From Patescibacteria group bacterium (lineage in GTDB: Bacteria; Patescibacteriota; Minisyncoccia; Portnoybacterales; UBA2143), in the NCBI GenBank assembly GCA_018819085.1, contig JAHJQT010000002.1, positions 1-5,798 on the forward strand: a DNA stretch of 5,798 bases, written 5' to 3'. Under the pieces are notes generated by a model. That model was not told where the DNA came from, searched no databases, and worked only from the letters and a program-made list of their open reading frames with translations. The stretch's first letter is position 1. The number at the start of each line of letters is the position of its first letter. Shown here piece by piece: positions 1 through 4,337 of this stretch. Both the position numbers and the translations under genes were made by a program.

Positions 1-1196
1 CTATTGATCATATAAAGAAGACGGGGATCCCTGTAATTGTAGCTTTAAATAAAATTGATAAAAAAGAAGCTCAACCAGAAAAAGTTAAAGGAGAATTAGC
101 AAAAAAAGAAGTTATTGTAGAATCTTTAGGAGGGCAAGTCCCCTCTATTAATCTTTCAGCTAAAACAGGACAAGGAGTTGATGAACTTTTAGAGATAATA
201 TTATTAATAGCTGAAATGGAAGAACTAAAAACTTTAAAAAATGCGCCTGTTTCAGGAATTGTTATTGAATCAAATCATAACAAACAAAGAGGTGCAACAG
301 CTACTTTATTAATAAAAGAAGGAGTATTAAATAATAAAGATATTATTGGAACTGATTCAGCTTGCGGAAAAATAAAGACAATGGAAGATTTCCAATCCAA
401 TCCAATCAAGAAAGCAACTGTATCAATGCCTGTTATTATTACCGGCTTTAATAAAGTTCCACAAACTGGAGAAAAATTTTCTGTTCTTGATGATTTAGAA
501 CATGCCCAAGCAAGAATTGAAAAACATAAATCAAAGATGGAATCTTCATCTGAAAAGGAAGTTTTTTTATTTGAACCAGATAAAAAAATTCTTAATATTA
601 TTATAAAAACCGATGTTCAGGGTTCAATAGAAGCAATAAAGAAATCTCTTAAAAGTATTCCTGATGATGAAATTACTTTAAGAATTCTAAAAGCTGAAGC
701 AGGAGATATTATTGAAGCTGATATTAAATTAGCTGAATCAGCTAAGGGCAGAATAATTGGCTTCAGAGTTAAAGCTAGTTCATCTATTCAACAAATAGCA
801 CGACAAAGAAAAATAAAAGTTGTTACTTTTGAAGTAATTTACGAACTTGTTCAGGCAGTTAGAGAAATGCTTTCTAAATTATTAGAACCAGAAATAATCA
901 GACATCCATTAGGAAAATTAAAAGTTCTTGCTTTATTTAAAAAAGAAAAAGATAGACAGGTTATTGGAGGTAAGGTTATTAACGGACAAATTAAAAAAAA
1001 TGCTTTAATTGACGTTATTCGCAATGAAAAAAAAGTAGGACAAGGAAAAATAATTCAACTTCAAAGAGATAAAAAAGAAATAGATGAAGTATCAAAAGAA
1101 CAAGAATGTGGTATCTTATTTCAAGGAACAACTATTATTGAAGAGAAAGATATTTTAGAATTTTATAAAGAAGAGAAAAAGAAGAGAGAAATATAA
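1..1196 (+). CDS. infB: Translation initiation factor IF-2, C-terminal part (5' end outside window)
   Basis: IF-2 is the GTPase that places initiator fMet-tRNA on the 30S subunit and promotes 50S joining. The open frame enters from the left edge (first full codon at base 3), giving about 397 residues. What remains of the G domain shows the G4 motif NKID (residues 16-19 of the fragment) and the G5 stretch SAKTGQG; the P-loop and switch regions lie outside the window. The beta-barrel domain II follows (about 81-166, with RGATATLLIKEG), then a charged helical linker, then domain C1 (about 195-293, with KTDVQGSIEAIKKSL). The fMet-tRNA-binding C2 domain is last (about 304-391) and keeps the ECG motif. 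The ATG at 216 is internal and is not the start. The stop (TAA, 1194-1196) is 7 bases before rbfA, matching the common infB-rbfA operon. Composition is very AT-rich. The identification is secure. Confidence 0.97.
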   Translation, partial: IDHIKKTGIPVIVALNKIDKKEAQPEKVKGELAKKEVIVESLGGQVPSINLSAKTGQGVDELLEIILLIAEMEELKTLKNAPVSGIVIESNHNKQRGATATLLIKEGVLNNKDIIGTDSACGKIKTMEDFQSNPIKKATVSMPVIITGFNKVPQTGEKFSVLDDLEHAQARIEKHKSKMESSSEKEVFLFEPDKKILNIIIKTDVQGSIEAIKKSLKSIPDDEITLRILKAEAGDIIEADIKLAESAKGRIIGFRVKASSSIQQIARQRKIKVVTFEVIYELVQAVREMLSKLLEPEIIRHPLGKLKVLALFKKEKDRQVIGGKVINGQIKKNALIDVIRNEKKVGQGKIIQLQRDKKEIDEVSKEQECGILFQGTTIIEEKDILEFYKEEKKKREI

Positions 1197-1203
1197 TAAT
1201 AAA

Positions 1204-1536
1204 ATGTCTCAGAGAATTAAAAGAGTTAACGAATTACTTAAGCATGAAATAAGTCAATTGATTTTGAGAGAGATTGATTTTCCTGATATATTAGTTACTA
1301 TTACAGATATTGATACATCTGCCGATCTAAGACATACAAAAGTAAAAATAAGTGCCTTGCCTCAGGATAAAAATGAATTAGCAATAGAAATAATTAACCA
1401 AAATATTTTTCGGATTCAACAAAAACTTAATAAAAAATTGCATATGAAGCCTATTCCTAAAATCAGATTTGAAATTGACCAAGTAGAAATTAAAGCTCAA
1501 AGGATTGAAGAACTGCTTTCTAAAAATAAATCTTGA
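1204..1536 (+). CDS. rbfA: 30S ribosome-binding factor A
   Basis: RbfA is a small KH-fold protein that binds the 30S subunit during late 16S rRNA maturation. The 110 residues match the family along their length. They start with RIKRVNELLKHEISQLI, continue with the beta-strand stretch ILVTITDIDTSADLRHTKVKIS, and end with PIPKIRFEID and a short amphipathic tail. Family members are usually about 100-135 residues, so this is a complete, compact version. The helix-kink AxG motif of the KH-like core (ASG in E. coli) is not recognisable: the aligned stretch reads NQNIFRIQQKL. The gene starts 7 bases after infB and is presumably co-transcribed with it. No Shine-Dalgarno is evident, only a purine-rich stretch too far upstream, so translational coupling to infB is plausible. 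The stop codon is UGA, which argues against UGA reassignment in this genome. Confidence 0.95.
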   Translation: MSQRIKRVNELLKHEISQLILREIDFPDILVTITDIDTSADLRHTKVKISALPQDKNELAIEIINQNIFRIQQKLNKKLHMKPIPKIRFEIDQVEIKAQRIEELLSKNKS

Positions 1537-1568
1537 ATTTTGTTTTAAAAATGATAAACTAAAATAAC

Positions 1569-1639
1569 GGTCATGTGGCCGAGTGGCTAGGCAACGGTCT
1601 GCAAAACCGTCTACACCGGTTCGAATCCGGTCATGACCT
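1569..1639 (+). tRNA. tRNA-Cys (anticodon GCA)
   Basis: The gene folds as a complete cloverleaf of 71 bases. The acceptor stem pairs GGTCATG with CATGACC and is followed by discriminator U73, as expected for tRNA-Cys. The anticodon stem ACGGT/ACCGT encloses loop CTGCAAA, putting anticodon GCA at 1601-1603. The T arm carries TTCGAAT. CCA is not encoded. It lies 32 bases after rbfA; a weak TTGAAT-N16-TAAACT arrangement overlaps the rbfA stop, so it may have its own promoter or be read from infB-rbfA. Confidence 0.96.
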
Positions 1640-1646
1640 CATAAAT

Positions 1647-1730
1647 GCCGTGGTGGCGGAACTGGTATACGCGCATGACTTAAAATCATGTGAGAGCAAT
1701 CTCATGTGGGTTCGACTCCCACCCGCGGCA
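1647..1730 (+). tRNA. tRNA-Leu (anticodon TAA)
   Basis: This is a class II tRNA of 84 bases. The acceptor stem is GCCGTGG/CCGCGGC with one G-U pair and discriminator A73. The anticodon stem CATGA/TCATG encloses CTTAAAA, giving anticodon TAA (UAA) at 1681-1683. A long variable arm (TGAGA-GCAA-TCTCA) is diagnostic of the class, and the T loop reads TTCGACT. CCA is not encoded. It starts 7 bases after tRNA-Cys, so the two are surely co-transcribed, and a terminator follows within about 10 bases. Confidence 0.96.
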
Positions 1731-1735
1731 CAAAT

Positions 1736-1767
1736 AAAAAAGACCCGTAATTAAACGGGTCTTTTTT
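1736..1767. terminator. Bidirectional intrinsic terminator
   Basis: An 8-bp perfect stem (AGACCCGT, 1741-1748, with ACGGGTCT, 1755-1762) has a 6-base loop. It is flanked by A's on the left (1736-1741) and T's on the right (1762-1767), so it works in both directions. On the + strand it ends the infB-rbfA-tRNA transcript. On the - strand it ends the 3D-domain gene, whose stop codon (1766-1768) lies inside the A/T flank of the hairpin. Confidence 0.93.
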
Positions 1768-2245
1768 ATGTTGCTAACACTTCAACTCTAATATTTCTAG
1801 CTCCAAATTGTATAGCTTCCCAACGGGTATTAAACCAAATATCAATTTTATGACTATTTCTAAGTGCCATTCTATCTTCAACTACGAAAACCTTATCTCC
1901 ATACATATCAGGAAAACGAACGTATGTACCAAAGCTTAAAAAGTTACAAGCTACGATACCGTCACGAACATGAGATCCTGAAGCAGTAATAAATGGAGTT
2001 GAGTCTGTCTGGTCTGGTGTGCTTGAATAAGCTGTCACAAGAACCACACGACTTTCAGTTACTATTGGAGTGCTTGGATTAGTTGATTGAACTAAAGCAT
2101 TTCCATTTAAAGTAACTAATCCATCAACAGGAGATAAATTCGTTTCTTCGTAATTTGAATCAATTGTATTATATTGAGAAATAAAACCGTTTGAAACCAA
2201 ACTAACTAGAGCTAAAGAAACTGAAATTATAGGATTTGCATACAT
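1766..2245 (-). CDS. Secreted 3D (Asp-Asp-Asp) domain cell-wall protein
   Basis: The 159-residue protein has an N-terminal hydrophobic segment (about 6-22) that probably serves as a signal or membrane anchor, although its n-region lacks Lys/Arg. A low-complexity Ser/Thr/Asn linker follows, and then a 3D domain (about 67-157), the double-psi beta-barrel fold shared with MltA and YuiC-type muralytic enzymes. The three aspartate positions are visible: Asp78 or Asp81 in STPDQTDSTPFITASG, Asp124 in VVEDRM, and Asp135 in HKIDIWF. RDGIVA and FGTYVRFP are also typical. By family it should act on peptidoglycan outside the membrane, perhaps as a lytic transglycosylase; activity here is inferred. A good promoter and a leader hairpin precede it, and it ends in the shared terminator. 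No Shine-Dalgarno is seen; the start is preceded by AAATTT. The start is the first ATG of the frame downstream of the promoter. Confidence 0.9.
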   Translation of the reverse strand: MYANPIISVSLALVSLVSNGFISQYNTIDSNYEETNLSPVDGLVTLNGNALVQSTNPSTPIVTESRVVLVTAYSSTPDQTDSTPFITASGSHVRDGIVACNFLSFGTYVRFPDMYGDKVFVVEDRMALRNSHKIDIWFNTRWEAIQFGARNIRVEVLAT

Positions 2246-2267
2246 AAATTTATTTTTAAAGTATTAT

Positions 2268-2287
2268 AAAAACCCCTTTCGGGATTT
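2268..2287 (-). promoter_or_regulatory. Terminator-like hairpin in the 5' leader of the 3D-domain gene
   Basis: Read on the - strand, AAATCCC and GGGGTTT pair around a GAAA tetraloop and are followed by further T's, the form of a small intrinsic terminator. One pair is G-U in the - strand RNA but would be C-A in a + strand RNA, so the structure belongs to the - strand transcript. It lies between the promoter (2293-2321) and the start codon (2245), beginning within the first bases of the predicted transcript. It may act as an attenuator or as a 5' stabilising hairpin. Confidence 0.55.
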
Positions 2288-2292
2288 CTTAT

Positions 2293-2321
2293 ATACTAGC
2301 ACAATACAATAAATTTGTCAA
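2293..2321 (-). promoter_or_regulatory. Sigma-70-type promoter of the 3D-domain gene
   Basis: The - strand carries a perfect -35 TTGACA (2321-2316), a 17-base spacer, and the -10 TAGTAT (2298-2293) with an extended -10 TGC directly upstream. Transcription would begin near 2286, about 40 bases before the start codon. The promoter begins about 24 bases beyond the 3' end of tRNA-Gly. Confidence 0.82.
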
Positions 2322-2344
2322 TAGTTTTAGGCAAATCCTATTGG

Positions 2345-2416
2345 AGCGGGTAGAGGGAGTCGAACCCTCGTTATCTGATTGGCAACCAGATGTAATAACC
2401 ACTATACGATACCCGC
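2345..2416 (-). tRNA. tRNA-Gly (anticodon GCC)
   Basis: The 72-base cloverleaf has acceptor stem GCGGGTA/TACCCGC with discriminator U73. The anticodon stem TCTGG/TCAGA (one G-U) encloses TTGCCAA, giving anticodon GCC. The T arm is GAGGG-TTCGACT-CCCTC. CCA is not encoded. Its 5' end is only 5 bases after the stop codon of the upstream helix-turn-helix gene, and no separate promoter fits in the gap, so it is probably cut from that gene's transcript by RNase P. Confidence 0.96.
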
Positions 2417-2421
2417 ATATA

Positions 2422-3084
2422 TTATTTTGATAATCCAATTATCCATCCTTGAATTTTGTTAACTAAATTTACATCATTGATATTAATATGCAAAGTTCCA
2501 TAAGGTAATTGATGTGGATTTCTTTTTCTTTTGCTACTTTTACTAATTTGTGTTTGAGAAGGGCTAAATTGTTTTCTTGGAATTTTTGTAATTTTTGACC
2601 AATGAGCAATAGTTTTATTTTCCTCAATATTAGGATGGAGATGAATTCTTGCTGTAAACTTTTTTTCATCAACAAAACAAATTTCTCTAAAAAATCTCAT
2701 AATGATTTTAATCATTTCTGTGTCAGAATTAGCGAAACGAGCAGACCATCTATTCCTCTTATTCCCTTCCGCCCAATAAAGAGCAATTCCTATTAAATGT
2801 AATTCTTTTTTTGTTAATCTTTTGATATCTTTAGATGCAAATAATTGAGCTTTTTTTGCTTTTTCTTTAGCTAAAATTGCTCGTTGTTTATTGAATCTAG
2901 TAATACTTTCCGCCCAACCCTTTCTAGTTTTATCCCAAAATTTCTTTTCTATTTCTGGAGACATCTTTACATCTCTTAACCACAAGGAAAGCGTACCTTT
3001 AGAAATATTCAAAATTTTAACAATTTCATTATAACTCTTGCCTTTTTTACGTAAAGAAATTGCTTTTGATTTATCTTGTCTCAT
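2422..3084 (-). CDS. Helix-turn-helix protein with LAGLIDADG-like C-terminal domain
   Basis: The 220-residue protein has a basic N-terminal helix-turn-helix (about 5-40: LRKKGKSYNEIVKILNISKG then TLSLWL), like resolvase or transposase HTH domains. A Lys/Arg-rich helical linker follows (about 45-92). The C-terminal domain (about 93-218) begins LHLIGIALYWAEGNKR, resembling one LAGLIDADG motif, and continues through RFANSDTEMIKIIMRFFRE to YGTLHININDVNLVNKIQGWI. I recognise this architecture from Patescibacteria genomes, where it is usually left hypothetical or called an HTH protein. Only one LAGLIDADG-like motif is visible, and its acidic residue (Glu106) replaces the usual Asp, so nuclease activity is uncertain. 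A DNA-binding regulator is the alternative. AAGG lies 9 bases before the ATG, the only Shine-Dalgarno-like sequence in the window. tRNA-Gly follows 5 bases after the stop. Confidence 0.85.
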   Translation of the reverse strand: MRQDKSKAISLRKKGKSYNEIVKILNISKGTLSLWLRDVKMSPEIEKKFWDKTRKGWAESITRFNKQRAILAKEKAKKAQLFASKDIKRLTKKELHLIGIALYWAEGNKRNRWSARFANSDTEMIKIIMRFFREICFVDEKKFTARIHLHPNIEENKTIAHWSKITKIPRKQFSPSQTQISKSSKRKRNPHQLPYGTLHININDVNLVNKIQGWIIGLSK

Positions 3085-3113
3085 ATTATTGAACCTTGAG
3101 TATATCTATCTTT

Positions 3114-3142
3114 ATTATATCTCATTAGTTCAATAGAAACAA
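3114..3142 (-). promoter_or_regulatory. Promoter of the helix-turn-helix gene
   Basis: On the - strand TTGTTT (3142-3137), a 17-base spacer and a perfect TATAAT (3119-3114) form a sigma-70-type promoter. Transcription would begin near 3107, about 22 bases before the ATG at 3084. An 8-bp inverted repeat, TATTGAAC (3087-3094) and GTTCAATA (3128-3135), brackets the -10 and start site and could be an operator, though it could also be chance in such AT-rich DNA. Confidence 0.65.
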
Positions 3143-3164
3143 GTTTTATATTGTGGATAACTGG

Positions 3165-3236
3165 TGCCGGGGGTGGGAGTCGAACCCACTACCTCGATTT
3201 TTTCAGAATCGCACTCTACCGATGAGTTACCCCGGC
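3165..3236 (-). tRNA. tRNA-Phe (anticodon GAA)
   Basis: The 72-base cloverleaf has acceptor stem GCCGGGG/CCCCGGC with discriminator A73, D stem ACTC/GAGT, and anticodon stem CGATT/AATCG enclosing CTGAAAA (anticodon GAA). The T arm is GTGGG-TTCGACT-CCCAC. CCA is not encoded. Its 5' end lies 6 bases after the stop codon of the MazG-like gene on the same strand, so the two are probably co-transcribed. Confidence 0.96.
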
Positions 3237-3242
3237 ATAAAT

Positions 3243-3560
3243 CTATTCTATTTTCTTAAACCTATCTTTATCGCGTTTCTTAACTTTATCAAAGCTTTTT
3301 CTTATTGACCTATCTAAATCTAAATTATGAGAATTAGCGAAACAAATAAGAGTATAAATAATATCACCAATTTCCTCTTCTAATTCTTGTTCTTTCTCAT
3401 CATCTTTCTTTGGTTTTTCTCCATAAAGATGATTCACTAATCTCGCAAACTCTCCACACTCCTCATATAATCTTGCGAGTATAGACAAAGATTGCCAATA
3501 TTTCCATCCTTTCTCTTTAAACCAATTATCTAATTCTTTTTGATAATTTTTCATTGACAT
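3243..3560 (-). CDS. MazG-like nucleotide pyrophosphohydrolase
   Basis: Proteins of the MazG / all-alpha NTP pyrophosphatase superfamily hydrolyse (d)NTPs to the monophosphate and pyrophosphate, cleaning the nucleotide pool or changing alarmone levels. The 105 residues show the Mg2+-binding signature: EECGE (33-37, the EExxE motif) and EIGD (63-66, the ExxD motif), separated by a charged loop, followed by IIYTLICFANSHNLDL. A single short domain is usual for MazG-like/YpjD-type members, and the substrate cannot be told from sequence. I chose ATG at 3560 (a second ATG at 3554 is nearly as good). The frame stays open upstream to 3680, but those 40 codons run through inverted repeats, lack family similarity, and would bury the AT-rich AAATTT start context shared with other genes here. 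tRNA-Phe follows 6 bases after the stop. Confidence 0.9.
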   Translation of the reverse strand: MSMKNYQKELDNWFKEKGWKYWQSLSILARLYEECGEFARLVNHLYGEKPKKDDEKEQELEEEIGDIIYTLICFANSHNLDLDRSIRKSFDKVKKRDKDRFKKIE

Positions 3561-3651
3561 AAATTTAAATAAATATAAGTGGTGCTTGTTGGACGAAATC
3601 CGAACTTTCTTTGAGCAAAATCCAGAGGATTTTGCGGATTGAATCCCGCCC

Positions 3652-3796
3652 AGCGTTTCCGCTCGCCTGACGGCGAGCAAAACAGAAAAATTTTCTCTAC
3701 ATTTTTTTAATCGCGCGCGCCCAAATTTTTTTCAATTAAGGAAACGAAAATTTTTCTGTTTTGCCTTCCTACTAACGCAGGAATTGCGGAAACGCT
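3652..3796. repeat. 145-bp compound inverted repeat (possible cruciform or MITE-like element)
   Basis: The outer arms are an 11-bp perfect inverted repeat (AGCGTTTCCGC, 3652-3662, with GCGGAAACGCT, 3786-3796). The inner arms are a 19-bp perfect inverted repeat (3677-3695 with 3746-3764) around a 50-base loop containing CGCGCGCGC. Between outer and inner arms each side has its own hairpin: GCTCGCC-TGAC-GGCGAGC on the left (3661-3678) and TTCCT/AGGAA on the right (3766-3783). The whole can be drawn as a four-way junction. No transposase or clear target-site duplication is seen, so its nature is open. Confidence 0.75.
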
Positions 3797-3806
3797 CCCT
3801 CCCCAA

Positions 3807-3823
3807 GCCCTGCTTCGCAGGGC
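3807..3823. repeat. GC-rich hairpin
   Basis: GCCCTGC and GCAGGGC form a perfect 7-bp stem around TTC. No T-run follows on either side, so it is unlikely to be an intrinsic terminator. It sits between two larger inverted repeats and is probably part of the same repeat cluster. Confidence 0.7.
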
Positions 3824-3825
3824 AG

Positions 3826-3878
3826 GCAGGCGGACAAAAATTCCTTCCCCCTAACCCCCTTCCTTTTTGCCCGCCTGC
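3826..3878. repeat. Inverted repeat enclosing a homopyrimidine mirror repeat
   Basis: The arms at 3826-3840 (GCAGGCGG then CAAAAA) and 3864-3878 (TTTTTG then CCGCCTGC) pair at 14 of 15 positions, with a single A/C mismatch. The enclosed loop contains an 11-base pyrimidine block (TTCCTTCCCCC, 3841-3851), TAA, and its mirror image (CCCCCTTCCTT, 3855-3865, overlapping the right arm). Mirror pyrimidine tracts can form H-DNA, and the opposite strand carries GGGGGTTAGGGGG. Confidence 0.75.
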
Positions 3879-3966
3879 GTGAAAACCTTTTTTGAAAAAA
3901 TCAGAGCGGGCGGGGCGGCGGGGCTGAAAAAATTTTACTATTTACATTTTTACTTTATCAAAAATA

Positions 3967-3975
3967 TGGTATAAT
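3967..3975 (+). promoter_or_regulatory. Extended -10 promoter P1 upstream of the surface-protein gene
   Basis: TGG followed by a perfect TATAAT (3970-3975) forms an extended -10 element. No good -35 is present at the right distance; TTTACT at 3949-3954 has a short 15-base spacer. Transcription would start near 3982, more than 350 bases before the surface-protein ATG. Confidence 0.55.
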
Positions 3976-4011
3976 GTAAACAGTTGAAATGAGACAAATT
4001 TACCATTGAGT

Positions 4012-4045
4012 TTTGCGTTAAATTTTTGATGTGCTATAATATAAT
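4012..4045 (+). promoter_or_regulatory. Extended -10 promoter P2 upstream of the surface-protein gene
   Basis: TGC followed by TATAAT (4035-4040), with a second TATAAT overlapping at 4040-4045, gives a strong extended -10. The hexamer at 4012-4017 (TTTGCG) is a poor -35 at 17 bases. The TGTGCTA context is the same as in the promoter of the 3D-domain gene. P1 and P2 lie exactly 65 bases apart and point toward the microsatellite and terminator. Confidence 0.6.
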
Positions 4046-4098
4046 CAAGATGACTAAACAATTTTACAATAATTTTAATTCGGCGAGCTTGGCGAGCC

Positions 4099-4125
4099 GA
4101 GAGAGAGAGAGAGAGAGAGAGAGAG
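4099..4125 (+). repeat. (GA)13 dinucleotide microsatellite
   Basis: An uninterrupted 27-base GA tract follows two copies of GGCGAGC (4082-4088 and 4091-4097). Pure dinucleotide tracts this long are rare in bacteria and are prone to slipped-strand length change. It lies in the predicted transcribed leader between promoter P2 and the terminator ahead of the surface-protein gene, so it could be a phase-variation site. A short CCGAG/CTCGG pairing (4097-4101 with 4135-4139) could close a stem around it. Confidence 0.9.
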
Positions 4126-4174
4126 TAAATAACGCTCGGGGTGTTTTTGTTTTTCTAAATAATTTTATTAACTT

Positions 4175-4200
4175 AAAGCGCTATTTTAATAGTGCTTTTT
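4175..4200 (+). terminator. Intrinsic terminator or attenuator in the leader of the surface-protein gene
   Basis: AAAGCGCTA (4175-4183) pairs with TAGTGCTTT (4190-4198) over 9 bp, with one G-U pair on the + strand RNA, and the T-run 4196-4200 follows. The polarity of the wobble fits + strand transcription. It would stop transcripts from P1 and P2 about 140 bases before the surface-protein ATG, either making a short RNA of roughly 150 bases from P2 or acting as an attenuator. Confidence 0.65.
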
Positions 4201-4218
4201 AATTTTGAAAAAATATGC

Positions 4219-4246
4219 TTGAATCAATTTATTTATCAATTTTAAT
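4219..4246 (+). promoter_or_regulatory. Possible weak promoter P3 between terminator and surface-protein gene
   Basis: TTGAAT (4219-4224), a 16-base spacer and TTTAAT (4241-4246) give a plausible but weak sigma-70 match in very AT-rich DNA. If real, it would transcribe the surface-protein gene independently of the terminator at 4175-4200. Confidence 0.3.
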
Positions 4247-4265
4247 TAAGAAGTAAAAAAAATAA

Positions 4266-4290
4266 AAGGTCGAAAAATCTCTAAGGTCGA
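4266..4290 (+). repeat. Two AAGGTCGA direct repeats in the surface-gene leader
   Basis: AAGGTCGA occurs at 4266-4273 and again at 4283-4290, 17 bases apart, in otherwise AT-only DNA about 50-70 bases before the ATG. They could be a paired protein-binding site or part of an RNA leader fold. I do not recognise a known riboswitch here. Confidence 0.5.
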
Positions 4291-4337
4291 TAAAGATTAA
4301 AAATGTAATAAATTAAATAATTATTAATCAAAAATAT

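Larger units (their letters stand above)
3561..4337. other. Gene-free intergenic region rich in inverted repeats and regulatory signals
   Basis: About 780 bases separate the divergent MazG-like and surface-protein genes, and no credible coding sequence is present on either strand. From left to right it holds: a 9-bp hairpin (GCAAAATCC, 3615-3623, with GGATTTTGC, 3627-3635); the 145-bp inverted-repeat element at 3652-3796; a GCCCTGC-TTC-GCAGGGC hairpin (3807-3823); an inverted repeat at 3826-3878 with a pyrimidine mirror repeat in its loop; a G-rich run at 3906-3923; two extended -10 promoters; a (GA)n microsatellite; a terminator; and a 130-base AT-rich stretch with two AAGGTCGA repeats. GC-rich repeats alternate abruptly with AT-rich DNA. 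Confidence 0.85.

Noticed and set aside
216..218. ATG at 216 as an infB start
   Set aside because: The same frame is open upstream to the window edge and encodes the NKID and SAK motifs of the IF-2 G domain, so this Met is internal.
2469..2675. 68-codon open frame on the - strand
   Set aside because: It lies wholly within the helix-turn-helix gene in another frame; its composition is a shadow of that gene.
2602..2796. 64-codon open frame on the + strand
   Set aside because: It is antisense to the helix-turn-helix gene, with no recognisable domain or start signal.
3634..3649. Possible tRNA T-arm remnant (GATTCAATCC-like) in the intergenic region
   Set aside because: The stem does not pair in 5-7-5 geometry, and no acceptor or anticodon arm can be found nearby; it is better explained by overlapping hairpins.
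3561..3680. N-terminal extension of the MazG-like frame (40 extra codons to an ATG at 3680)
   Set aside because: The extension translates hairpin and inverted-repeat DNA, has no MazG family similarity, and the ATG at 3560 gives a normal single-domain length.
3597..3878. CRISPR array
   Set aside because: The repeats are inverted, not direct, and differ from each other; there are no regularly spaced identical repeats or cas genes.
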